Shown piece after piece: positions 15,127-21,650 of a stretch of DNA of 22,517 bases. Both the position numbers and the translations under genes were made by a program. The number at the start of each line of letters is the position of its first letter. Positions within the stretch are counted from its first letter, which is position 1. This DNA is from CAZNRY01 sp964575675. GTDB lineage: Bacteria; Eisenbacteria; RBG-16-71-46; CAIMUX01; VGJL01. The notes below the pieces were generated by a model. It ran no database searches and was not told the origin of the DNA. It was given only the letters and a program-made list of their open reading frames with translations. The stretch spans positions 1 to 22,517 of the forward strand of contig CAZNRY010000049.1 of the NCBI GenBank assembly GCA_964575675.1, given 5' to 3'.

Positions 15127-16254
15127 CTATCTGCGGGGAAGAAGCTCCAGATAAGCGTGGCGGACCCCTTCCATGCAGACGGCCGCATCGAAACACTCCT
15201 CGGCCCGCATGCGCCCGCTCCGGCCCATTCGCTCGCGCTCCTGCGGGTCTCGGAGCAGTCGGTCAATAGCCTCCGCAAGGCGGTCGACGTCCCCCACCGG
15301 ATAGAGAATTCCTGTCTCCCCGTCGACGACGACCTCGGTCGTTCCCGCGATCTTCGAGGCGACGATTGGCTTCGATGCAGCCATTGCATCGAGCAGCACG
15401 AGCCCCAAACCCTCGGCCTGCGACGGGAAAACGAACAGATCCAGGGCCGGGTAGAGCCGATCGACATCCCTCCGGAAACCGGTCATGAGGGAGCGGTCCG
15501 CCAGGCCCTCGGATCGGATCAGATCCTCGACCTCTTGCCAATGCCCGCTCCCGTAATGGTCCGCGCCCACGATGAGGACGAACAGTTTCGGATAGCGACC
15601 TTTCAGCCTCGCGACCGCCCGTACGGAATCGGCGACGCGCTTTCGTGGAATGATCTGGCTGAAATGCCCGATGACGAGCGCGTCCTCCGGGATTCCGAGC
15701 TTCCGGCGGACCTCGATTCCTGTGGGGGGATTCTCGAAGCGGGTCAGGTCGACCCCGGAGTAGCGCCTGACGACCTTGCGGTCGGATGCCGAACCGCGCA
15801 CGCACTCCCCGGCCGCATCCGAGATGACGAGCACCCGATGGGCAAGCGAGAGGAAGTTCCGGCGGAGCTCCGACGGTCGATAGACGGTCGTGTGGATGGA
15901 GCAGATCGTTTTCGCACCCGTGAGCCTGGCGGCGGGCGCAGCGTGCTGATTCGGGTAGGCACCCGATGCGTGAACCAGATCGATCCGATTGCGGCGCATC
16001 AGAAGTGCCAGCCCGCGCAGACTGGTCAGGTAAGGGAAGGGATTCCGCCGGCACAGGGGCGCCAGAGGAAGGAAGATCGGGTCGAACCCCTCAGACCGCA
16101 ACCACTCGGCGAAACGCCCCTCTTGGGGCAACAAGACGGACTGCCTCGCATCGCGGTCCAGGGCGCGCAGAACGCTACAGAGGGACATCTCCTGGCCCGC
16201 GATGACGTTGGCATTGCCGTGGAGGTGCAGGATGCCGGGGAGTTCCTTAGCCAT
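15127..16254 (-). CDS. GT4-family (GT-B fold) glycosyltransferase
   Basis: This 375-residue cytoplasmic or membrane-peripheral enzyme is predicted to transfer a sugar from a nucleotide donor to an envelope or other glycan. The N-terminal acceptor domain opens with ILHLHGNANVIAGQEMSL and contains DLVHASGAYPN. The C-terminal donor domain starts near LGIPEDALVIGHFSQIIPRKR. The donor-binding EGLGLVLLDAMAASKPIVAS has Asp where the E-x7-E motif usually has its second Glu. It stands alone, convergent with rqcH and divergent from murA, with no other polysaccharide genes nearby, so donor and acceptor cannot be assigned. The ATG at 16254 has only a weak ribosome binding site. Confidence 0.88.
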   Translation of the reverse strand: MAKELPGILHLHGNANVIAGQEMSLCSVLRALDRDARQSVLLPQEGRFAEWLRSEGFDPIFLPLAPLCRRNPFPYLTSLRGLALLMRRNRIDLVHASGAYPNQHAAPAARLTGAKTICSIHTTVYRPSELRRNFLSLAHRVLVISDAAGECVRGSASDRKVVRRYSGVDLTRFENPPTGIEVRRKLGIPEDALVIGHFSQIIPRKRVADSVRAVARLKGRYPKLFVLIVGADHYGSGHWQEVEDLIRSEGLADRSLMTGFRRDVDRLYPALDLFVFPSQAEGLGLVLLDAMAASKPIVASKIAGTTEVVVDGETGILYPVGDVDRLAEAIDRLLRDPQERERMGRSGRMRAEECFDAAVCMEGVRHAYLELLPRR

Positions 16255-16403
16255 CGCGAGACGCCAAGGCCGGTAGTCCCCGACCCCGTCTTCTACAGGA
16301 CGGCACCGCTCGACTTCCCCTCAGGCTGACCGTGCAATCGGACCATTTCACGCTGAACACTCTCGCGAGCAATGGCTCCGAGGTCAAGCCCGGAACGGTT
16401 CGC

Positions 16404-16432
16404 TTGCCCCCCTCCGACACGCGCGGTATCGT
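16404..16432 (+). promoter_or_regulatory. Candidate promoter for murA-selB
   Basis: TTGCCC (16404-16409; 4/6), a 17-base spacer and TATCGT (16427-16432; 4/6) would start transcription near 16439, just before the ribosome binding site GGAGGGG. It is the only well-spaced pair I saw in the 203-base divergent region. The two hexamers are only moderate matches. Confidence 0.35.
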
Positions 16433-16457
16433 CCCGGCCGACGGGAGGGGAAACAGC

Positions 16458-17726
16458 ATGGATGCCATCGAGATCGTCGGCGGAAACAGGCTGAAGGGCG
16501 AAGTTCCGATCAGCGGGGCGAAGAATGCCGCCCTGCCGATGATGACCGCCTCGCTCCTCATCGCCGGGAAGACGACGATCCGAAACGTCCCGCATCTCCG
16601 CGACATCGTCACCCTCTTGGACCTGCTGCGCCTCCTGGGCGTTGAGGGCGGCTACGAGGACCATTCCCTTCACTTGAACGCGGCGAACATCTCCTCGACC
16701 GAAGCTCCCTACGATCTCGTTCGCCAGATGCGCGCTTCGATCTACGTCCTGGGGCCTCTTCTCGCCCGTTTCGGCCGTGCCCGAGTCTCCCTCCCAGGAG
16801 GGTGCGCCTGGGGACCGCGTCCCGTGGATCTCCACATCAAGGGGATGGAGATGTTGGGGGCGAAGATCGAGCTCGACCACGGCTACATCGTCGCTTCCTG
16901 CGACCGGCTCCGCGGGGCGCGGGTCGGGTTCGACATCTCGAGCGTCGGCGCGACCGGCAACGTGATGATGGCCGCGACGCTCGCGCGCGGAACGACACGG
17001 ATCGAGAACGCGGCCTCCGAGCCCGACATCGTCGCGCTCGCGGAGTTCCTGAACGCCGCGGGAGCAAGAATCGCTGGACAGGGGACGAAGTCGATCGAAA
17101 TCGAGGGGGTCGAAGCTCTTCATCCGGTCGAGTTCGTCAACATCCCGGACCGGATCGAGACCGGAACCTATCTCGCGGCCGGCGCGATCACGGGCGGAGA
17201 CATCACCTGCGTGCGCGCCAGGCCGGAGCATGTCGGAATCGTGCTGGATCGTCTGAGCGAGATGGGGTGCGAGATCACAACCGACGGAGACAGCATCCGC
17301 CTCCGCCGGTCGGGTCCGCTTCGCGCCGTCGACATCCGCACCGAGGTCTATCCCGGCTTCCCGACCGATCTGCAGGCGCAGTTCATGGCGCTGCTTTCCA
17401 TTGCCGAGGGAACGGGCGTCATCACCGAGACGATCTACCCGGATCGTTTCACGCATCTGCCCGAGCTGACCCGGTTGGGCGCGAGGATCACGCTGCAAGG
17501 AAACGCCGCGACCGTCCGGGGAGTCGAATCGCTTCAGGGAACGAACGTCATGTCGACCGACATCCGGGCCTCATCGGCTCTGATCCTCGCGGGACTCATC
17601 GCGAGAGGGACCACGGTCGTCTCCCGCATCTACCACATCGACCGCGGTTACGAGGGAATCGAGCGCAAGCTTTCCGCCATCGGGGCCGACATCCGGCGAA
17701 TCAAGCTCGACGACCCGCTGGGATGA
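16458..17726 (+). CDS. murA: UDP-N-acetylglucosamine 1-carboxyvinyltransferase
   Basis: MurA transfers enolpyruvate from PEP to UDP-GlcNAc, the first committed step of peptidoglycan synthesis. The 422-residue protein has K22 and N23 in GAKNAALP, the catalytic Cys116 in LPGGCAWGPRPVDLH and the general base Asp304 in PGFPTDLQ. HIDRGYEGIE near the C-terminus carries a conserved Arg. Cys at 116 rather than Asp predicts a fosfomycin-bindable enzyme. The Trp two residues later replaces the more usual Ile. The ATG at 16458 has GGAGGGG seven bases upstream; the frame extends to 16332, but that part is not MurA-like. selB starts within its stop codon. Confidence 0.96.
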   Translation: MDAIEIVGGNRLKGEVPISGAKNAALPMMTASLLIAGKTTIRNVPHLRDIVTLLDLLRLLGVEGGYEDHSLHLNAANISSTEAPYDLVRQMRASIYVLGPLLARFGRARVSLPGGCAWGPRPVDLHIKGMEMLGAKIELDHGYIVASCDRLRGARVGFDISSVGATGNVMMAATLARGTTRIENAASEPDIVALAEFLNAAGARIAGQGTKSIEIEGVEALHPVEFVNIPDRIETGTYLAAGAITGGDITCVRARPEHVGIVLDRLSEMGCEITTDGDSIRLRRSGPLRAVDIRTEVYPGFPTDLQAQFMALLSIAEGTGVITETIYPDRFTHLPELTRLGARITLQGNAATVRGVESLQGTNVMSTDIRASSALILAGLIARGTTVVSRIYHIDRGYEGIERKLSAIGADIRRIKLDDPLG

Positions 17727-19648
17727 TGAAGCGTCCCTGCATCATCGGTACGGCGGGGCACATCGACCACGGCAAGACCCTGCTGATCAAGCTTCTGACC
17801 GGCGTCGACACAGACCGCTTGAAGGAAGAGCGCGAGCGCGGCATCTCGATCGAGCTGGGCTTCGCCTCGATGACGACCCCCTCCGGGATCCGCTGCGGGG
17901 TGATCGACGTCCCGGGGCATGAGCGGTTCATCCGCAACATGCTCGCCGGCGCGGGGGGGATCGACGTGATCCTTCTCGTCATCGCGGCGGACGAGGGGGT
18001 GATGCCGCAAACACGGGAACACCTCGACATCGTCGATCTTCTGGGCGCTCATGACGGGGTCGTCGCGTTGACGAAGATCGATCTCGTCGAGCCCGACTGG
18101 CGGGAGATGGTTTACGAGGATGTTCGCACCTATCTCTCCGGCACATGCCTGGCCAAGGCGCCGATCGTCCCCGTGTCCGCGGTCACCGGCGAGGGGAAGG
18201 AAGATCTCCTCTCGGCCCTCGATCACGCCGTGGCTGCGGCGGATCTCACCCCGCGCGGGAGGTTCGTGCGCCTGCCGATCGACAGGGTCTTCATCATGCA
18301 AGGTTTCGGCACCGTCGTGACCGGAACCCTGTGGGCGGGGTCGCTTCATGAGGGGGATCATCTCAAGATCGAGCCCAGCGGCCACGAGACGCGGATCAAG
18401 TCGCTCGAGGTCCACGGGGCGCGCGTCCCCGAAGCCCTGGCTGGACAGAGGGTCGCCGTCGCCCTTCACTCCGTCCCTCGGGATGAGATCCAGAGAGGAG
18501 ACTGGCTTGTCGCGGGACAGGCGCCCCCTGCGGCAGAGATCATCCAGGCCCGACTGAGGTGCGTGAAGGGAAGCCCGTACCCGATCAAGAACCGCATGCG
18601 GATCCGGTTCTATCTCGGCGCGAGCGAGATACTCGGCCGCGTCGTGCCTCTCGAGACCGAGGAGATGAAGCCCGGCGAGGAGGGGTTCGCCGAACTTCGA
18701 ATGGAAGGACCCGTCATCGCCGAGAGGGGCGATCGTTTCGTCCTGCGCTCATACTCTCCGATGCGGACGATCGCCGGAGGGGTCGTGCTCGACGTCTCGG
18801 GCACGCACCGCCGGCGGTTCCGCGAGCAGGAAATCGCGACGCTTCGGCTCATCGAGGAAGGATCGATCGAGGAGAGGATCGGCGGAGCGATCGCCGCCGC
18901 AGGTACGGCCGGCTTGACCCAGGACGACCTACTGAAGCGGATCGGTCAGACTGCGTCGGACGTCATGGCCGCGTTGGCGGGACTTCTGGATGGAGGGACT
19001 GCGCGCCTCATCGGCCGCAATCTGCTCGTCGACCGCGGGGCGGTCGAGGACGCGGGCTCAAGGATGGCCGTAATTCTCATCGATCATCAGAAACGCCAAC
19101 CCCTGAGCTGGGGGCTCTCGAAGAGCGAGATGAAGAGCCGACTGGAACGGCAGGTACATCCCGATCTGATCGACGTCTGGATCCAGGAGCGGGAAGCGGC
19201 GGGCGAGCTCTTCATCCGCGACGATCGGCTTCGTTTCGGCGAGGCTGTGCTCACGCTCTCCCCCGTCCATGCGGCGCTCCGAGACAGGATCCTCGCGGAA
19301 ATCGAAAGAAGGGGGTTCTCGGCGCCGACCATGAAGGAGCTGCTCGAATCGATCGGATCCCCGTCCGGCGCGGAGGAGATTCTGGTTCATCTTCATCGCG
19401 AGGGCGAGATCGTGAAGATTCCCCCGGACCTCCTCTTCGGCGCGAAGAGGATCGCCGAAATGGGGGCCAGGATCCGAGACCACTTCTCGCGCCATCAGGA
19501 GATGGGCGTCGCCGCACTGAAGGAGCTTCTCGGCGTCAGCCGGAAACAGGCCGTACCGCTCCTGGAGTGGATGGATCGACAGCGCTGGACCGAACGCCGC
19601 GGAGATGTGCGGGTGGCGGGCAAGCAACTCGGCGAGGGCGTTGTCTAG
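17723..19648 (+). CDS. selB: Selenocysteine-specific translation elongation factor SelB
   Basis: SelB is the EF-Tu-like GTPase that brings selenocysteyl-tRNA to UGA codons marked by a SECIS hairpin. The G domain has GHIDHGKT (12-19), DVPGH (62-66) and TKID (117-120). The segment GVDTDRLKEERERGISIELGFA is specific to SelB rather than EF-Tu. EF-Tu-like domains 2 and 3 follow to about 370, including the FGTVVTGTLWAG motif. The C-terminal third (about 380-641) has the leucine-rich winged-helix repeats that bind SECIS RNA. The length of 641 residues is normal. The first ATG (17723) overlaps the murA stop codon as ATGA; a second ATG follows directly. No selA, selD, tRNA-Sec or obvious selenoprotein gene is present, so those must lie elsewhere. 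Confidence 0.95.
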   Translation: MMKRPCIIGTAGHIDHGKTLLIKLLTGVDTDRLKEERERGISIELGFASMTTPSGIRCGVIDVPGHERFIRNMLAGAGGIDVILLVIAADEGVMPQTREHLDIVDLLGAHDGVVALTKIDLVEPDWREMVYEDVRTYLSGTCLAKAPIVPVSAVTGEGKEDLLSALDHAVAAADLTPRGRFVRLPIDRVFIMQGFGTVVTGTLWAGSLHEGDHLKIEPSGHETRIKSLEVHGARVPEALAGQRVAVALHSVPRDEIQRGDWLVAGQAPPAAEIIQARLRCVKGSPYPIKNRMRIRFYLGASEILGRVVPLETEEMKPGEEGFAELRMEGPVIAERGDRFVLRSYSPMRTIAGGVVLDVSGTHRRRFREQEIATLRLIEEGSIEERIGGAIAAAGTAGLTQDDLLKRIGQTASDVMAALAGLLDGGTARLIGRNLLVDRGAVEDAGSRMAVILIDHQKRQPLSWGLSKSEMKSRLERQVHPDLIDVWIQEREAAGELFIRDDRLRFGEAVLTLSPVHAALRDRILAEIERRGFSAPTMKELLESIGSPSGAEEILVHLHREGEIVKIPPDLLFGAKRIAEMGARIRDHFSRHQEMGVAALKELLGVSRKQAVPLLEWMDRQRWTERRGDVRVAGKQLGEGVV

Positions 19649-19711
19649 GTTATAGTTACGGCCTGTCGCGTCCTTATTGTGAATTGTTTCTCGCAGTCTC
19701 ATTTAGCCCTA

Positions 19712-19734
19712 TACAGAGACCCCGGCTCTCTGTA
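19712..19734. repeat. Perfect 8-bp inverted repeat downstream of selB
   Basis: TACAGAGA and TCTCTGTA flank a 7-base loop (CCCCGGC) 63 bases after the selB stop codon. No U-run follows, so it is not a standard intrinsic terminator. It may be a transcript-end hairpin or a binding site upstream of the RRM gene. Confidence 0.5.
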
Positions 19735-19781
19735 CCATCGACGTGGTTGGTTCGCCGAATGAGTCCGGTCTGCGCCCGAGT

Positions 19782-19790
19782 TGTTATAGG
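19782..19790 (+). promoter_or_regulatory. Possible extended -10 promoter of the RRM gene
   Basis: TGT followed by TATAGG (19785-19790; 4/6) resembles an extended -10 element (TGn). No acceptable -35 lies 17 bases upstream. If used, transcription would start near 19797 and give a leader of about 110 bases. Another start within this AT-richer interval cannot be excluded. Confidence 0.25.
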
Positions 19791-19826
19791 TCCGCTGCTT
19801 GAACTCACTCGTCCCGCCTGCCTTAA

Positions 19827-19881
19827 GAGTCGACAAGCGACTCCTTTCCAAGGGAGACCCGGAAAGCAAAAGATTGGGTCT
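19827..19881 (+). promoter_or_regulatory. Structured 5' leader of the RRM gene with alternative pairing
   Basis: Two hairpins abut: GAGTCG/CGACTC (19827-19832 with 19838-19843) and CTTTCC/GGAAAG (19844-19849 with 19861-19866), the second enclosing GGG/CCC. The segment AGACCC (19855-19860) in that second hairpin could instead pair with GGGTCT (19876-19881). The two pairings exclude each other. This lies just upstream of the ribosome binding site, so a conformational or temperature-dependent switch is possible. It is inferred from base complementarity only. Confidence 0.4.
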
Positions 19882-19907
19882 GGAATCCATCGCAAAGGAG
19901 AAACACG

Positions 19908-20261
19908 GTGGGTAACAAGCTGTACGTCGGAAACCTGAGCTTCGATATCGACAACTCCGAGCTGGAGAGCATGTTCTCCCGGCACGGCGCCATCTCGAGC
20001 GCACAGGTGGTCATGGATCGGGACACGGGCCGGAGCAAGGGCTTCGGGTTCGTCGAGTTCGAGAACGAGAGCGATGCGCAGAACGCGATCGCGGCGCTCA
20101 ACGGCACCGAGCACAAGGGCCGCGCGCTGACGGTCAACGAGGCGAGGCCGCGCGAGAACCGCACGGGTGGTGGTGGTGGCGGCGGCGGCGGCCGCGGCGG
20201 CTACGGTGGTGGCGGCGGCGGGGGCGGCCGCGGCGGCTACGGCGGCGGCAGCCGGTACTAA
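19908..20261 (+). CDS. RRM-domain, glycine-rich RNA-binding protein
   Basis: This small cytoplasmic protein (117 residues) is predicted to bind single-stranded RNA and may act as an RNA chaperone. One RNA recognition motif covers about 4-80, with RNP2 LYVGNL (5-10) and RNP1 KGFGFVEF (44-51). The tail (about 86-117) is almost only Gly with Arg and Tyr, ending GGGSRY. Similar RRM-plus-Gly-rich proteins in cyanobacteria are often cold-induced. The start is GTG at 19908, with AAAGGAG seven bases upstream. It is a single gene with its own long leader and a strong terminator-like hairpin. Within the tail a 20-base word recurs after 36 bases. Confidence 0.93.
   Translation: MGNKLYVGNLSFDIDNSELESMFSRHGAISSAQVVMDRDTGRSKGFGFVEFENESDAQNAIAALNGTEHKGRALTVNEARPRENRTGGGGGGGGGRGGYGGGGGGGGRGGYGGGSRY
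20187..20242 (+). repeat. 36-base-period repeat encoding the Gly-rich tail
   Basis: The same 20-base word is found at 20187-20206 and 20223-20242, a spacing of 36 bases or 12 codons. Each copy encodes a GRGGYG unit set between runs of Gly codons. It explains the tail as an in-frame duplication. Confidence 0.85.
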
Positions 20262-20276
20262 GTCCCGTCTGTTGAT

Positions 20277-20315
20277 CGAAGGAGGGAGGTCGCGCGAGCG
20301 ATCCTCCCTCCTTCG
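20277..20315 (+). terminator. Strong hairpin terminator after the RRM gene
   Basis: A perfect 13-bp stem joins CGAAGGAGGGAGG (20277-20289) to CCTCCCTCCTTCG (20303-20315), beginning 15 bases after the stop codon. The apical part can add four pairs (290-293 with 298-301), closing a GCGA tetraloop of the GNRA class, with one bulged T. The following CGTTTCT is only weakly T-rich, so an intrinsic terminator is likely but not textbook. Confidence 0.7.
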
Positions 20316-20649
20316 CGTTTCTGGACGAGGTTGGTCGACAGCGACCCATTCGGGGCGTGCTAGGCGCTCGCTTGGCGCATCTCGTGCAGCCAGAGATCCC
20401 CTGGGCGGCCATTCGGGGGCCGCCTTCGCTCGGCGCATGGCGCAGCTCGCTGCGGCGATCCCCCTGCATGGCCGCTCGTGGCCCGCGGGCGTGCAGCCAT
20501 GTCTCGTAGCGCGACGCCAGAGCGCAGGCGGGGCAAGAACGGCGCTATGGCCGTGGCAGTCTACCGCCGGAGCAGTCGCGCGAAGGGACATGGCGAACGA
20601 GCCGCGGGCAAGCGCGCACGCGAGTCCGGCAGCCCCGCCGATCGACCGC
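20316..20649. other. Non-coding interval between the RRM gene and prmC
   Basis: No supported gene lies in these 334 bases. Open frames run through on both strands, as expected at this GC content, but none has a family motif or a plausible ribosome binding site. The interval contains a degenerate 63-base duplication (20346-20471) and a 7-bp hairpin GGCGGCC/GGCCGCC (20404-20424) at the junction of the two units. Confidence 0.6.
20346..20471. repeat. Degenerate tandem duplication, two 63-base units
   Basis: Units begin at 20346 and 20409, each with CCATTCGGGG. Both then show, in the same order, CGCTCG, GGCGCAT, CTCG, TGC and GATCCCC, separated by small insertions or deletions. The collinear blocks indicate a diverged duplication. 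A third partial copy after 20471 is not convincing. Confidence 0.5.
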
Positions 20650-21555
20650 CTACGCCCGCTCCGCCAGCACGACCCGCGGGCGGCCCGCAAGGTCGGGGCA
20701 AACCTCGACCACGCCCCACTCTCCCCCCGCCAGCAGGCCGCGAACAGCATCCGCCTGCGTGATGCCGATCTCGATGGCCAGCAATCCGCCCGCGCGCAAG
20801 CGTGCCGATGCTTGGGGGATGATCCGGCGGATCAGATCCAGGCCGTCCTCGCCCGCAAAGAGCGCTTCGGGCGGCTCGTGATCCCGAATCTCCGGGGCCA
20901 GGGCATCGCGCTCGTCGAGCCTCACATAGGGCGGGTTCGTGACGACGACGTCGATGACCCGTTCCGGCCGGAGCGCGTCGAGCAAGTCGCCCAACAGAAA
21001 CTCGATGCGGCCGGGCAAGTCCGGCAGGCCGGCGGCTTCACTCTTCGCAAGCCGCTCCGCATTCCGCCGCGCCCACGCCAGCGCTTCCGGCCGGGCATCG
21101 ATCCCGATCCCCCTCGCACGCGCGAAACGCCGCAGGAGCGCGAGGAGTATTGCTCCGCTTCCCGTCCCCACGTCGACAATCATGGGAGCGGCGCCGCGTT
21201 CGCCGCCACGGGCGCGGAGCGCGGCTTCGACGCGTTCGACCAACACCTCCGTCTCGCTGCGGGGAATCAGCACACCGGGACCCACCGCGAGATCGAGCCC
21301 GGCGAACTCGACGGTGCCCAGAACATACTGGAGTGGTTCGCGGGTGAGGCGGCGGGCGACAAGCTGCTCGAAGGCCTCCAGCTCGCCGGCGGCCGGCGGC
21401 CGATCGATCAGCCAGAGGCGAATCCTCGGCACCCCGAGGGCCGCAGCCATCAGGTACTCGGCCTCGAGCCTCGGATTCCCCGCCCCGATCGATTCGATCC
21501 GTTGCGCTGCGTCCCGGATCCGCGCGAAGAGAGGATTGGCGCTGGACGGCGGCAT
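20650..21555 (-). CDS. prmC: Peptide chain release factor N5-glutamine methyltransferase
   Basis: PrmC methylates the Gln of the GGQ motif in release factors, using S-adenosylmethionine. From the ATG at 21555 the protein has 301 residues. The N-terminal helical domain includes NPRLEAEYLMAAALG. The SAM-binding DVGTGSG is at 128-134 and the catalytic NPPY motif at 207-210. GGRRGVLIPRSETE-like residues (here GPGVLIPRSETEVLVE) precede the fold and are typical. The open frame continues to a TTG at 21609 and includes a GTG at 21564, so the start is uncertain; the ATG gives the normal N-terminal length. It follows prfA on the same strand, the standard arrangement for enzyme and substrate. Confidence 0.93.
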   Translation of the reverse strand: MPPSSANPLFARIRDAAQRIESIGAGNPRLEAEYLMAAALGVPRIRLWLIDRPPAAGELEAFEQLVARRLTREPLQYVLGTVEFAGLDLAVGPGVLIPRSETEVLVERVEAALRARGGERGAAPMIVDVGTGSGAILLALLRRFARARGIGIDARPEALAWARRNAERLAKSEAAGLPDLPGRIEFLLGDLLDALRPERVIDVVVTNPPYVRLDERDALAPEIRDHEPPEALFAGEDGLDLIRRIIPQASARLRAGGLLAIEIGITQADAVRGLLAGGEWGVVEVCPDLAGRPRVVLAERA

Positions 21556-21650
21556 GGAGCTCACCGCAGCGAGACTCGGGCGGGCGATCGCCCATCCAGC
21601 CGGCCACAACTCGAGGAAAGCTCCATGTCGGGTAGTTTCCGGCGCGGGAG

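Noticed and set aside
16802..17722. Upstream extension of the selB frame to 948 codons
   Set aside because: The extension runs inside murA in another frame and is very Arg-rich; the SelB family begins at the ATG that overlaps the murA stop codon.
19649..19907. tRNA-Sec gene next to selB
   Set aside because: No acceptor stem, long variable arm or UCA anticodon arrangement was found in either strand.
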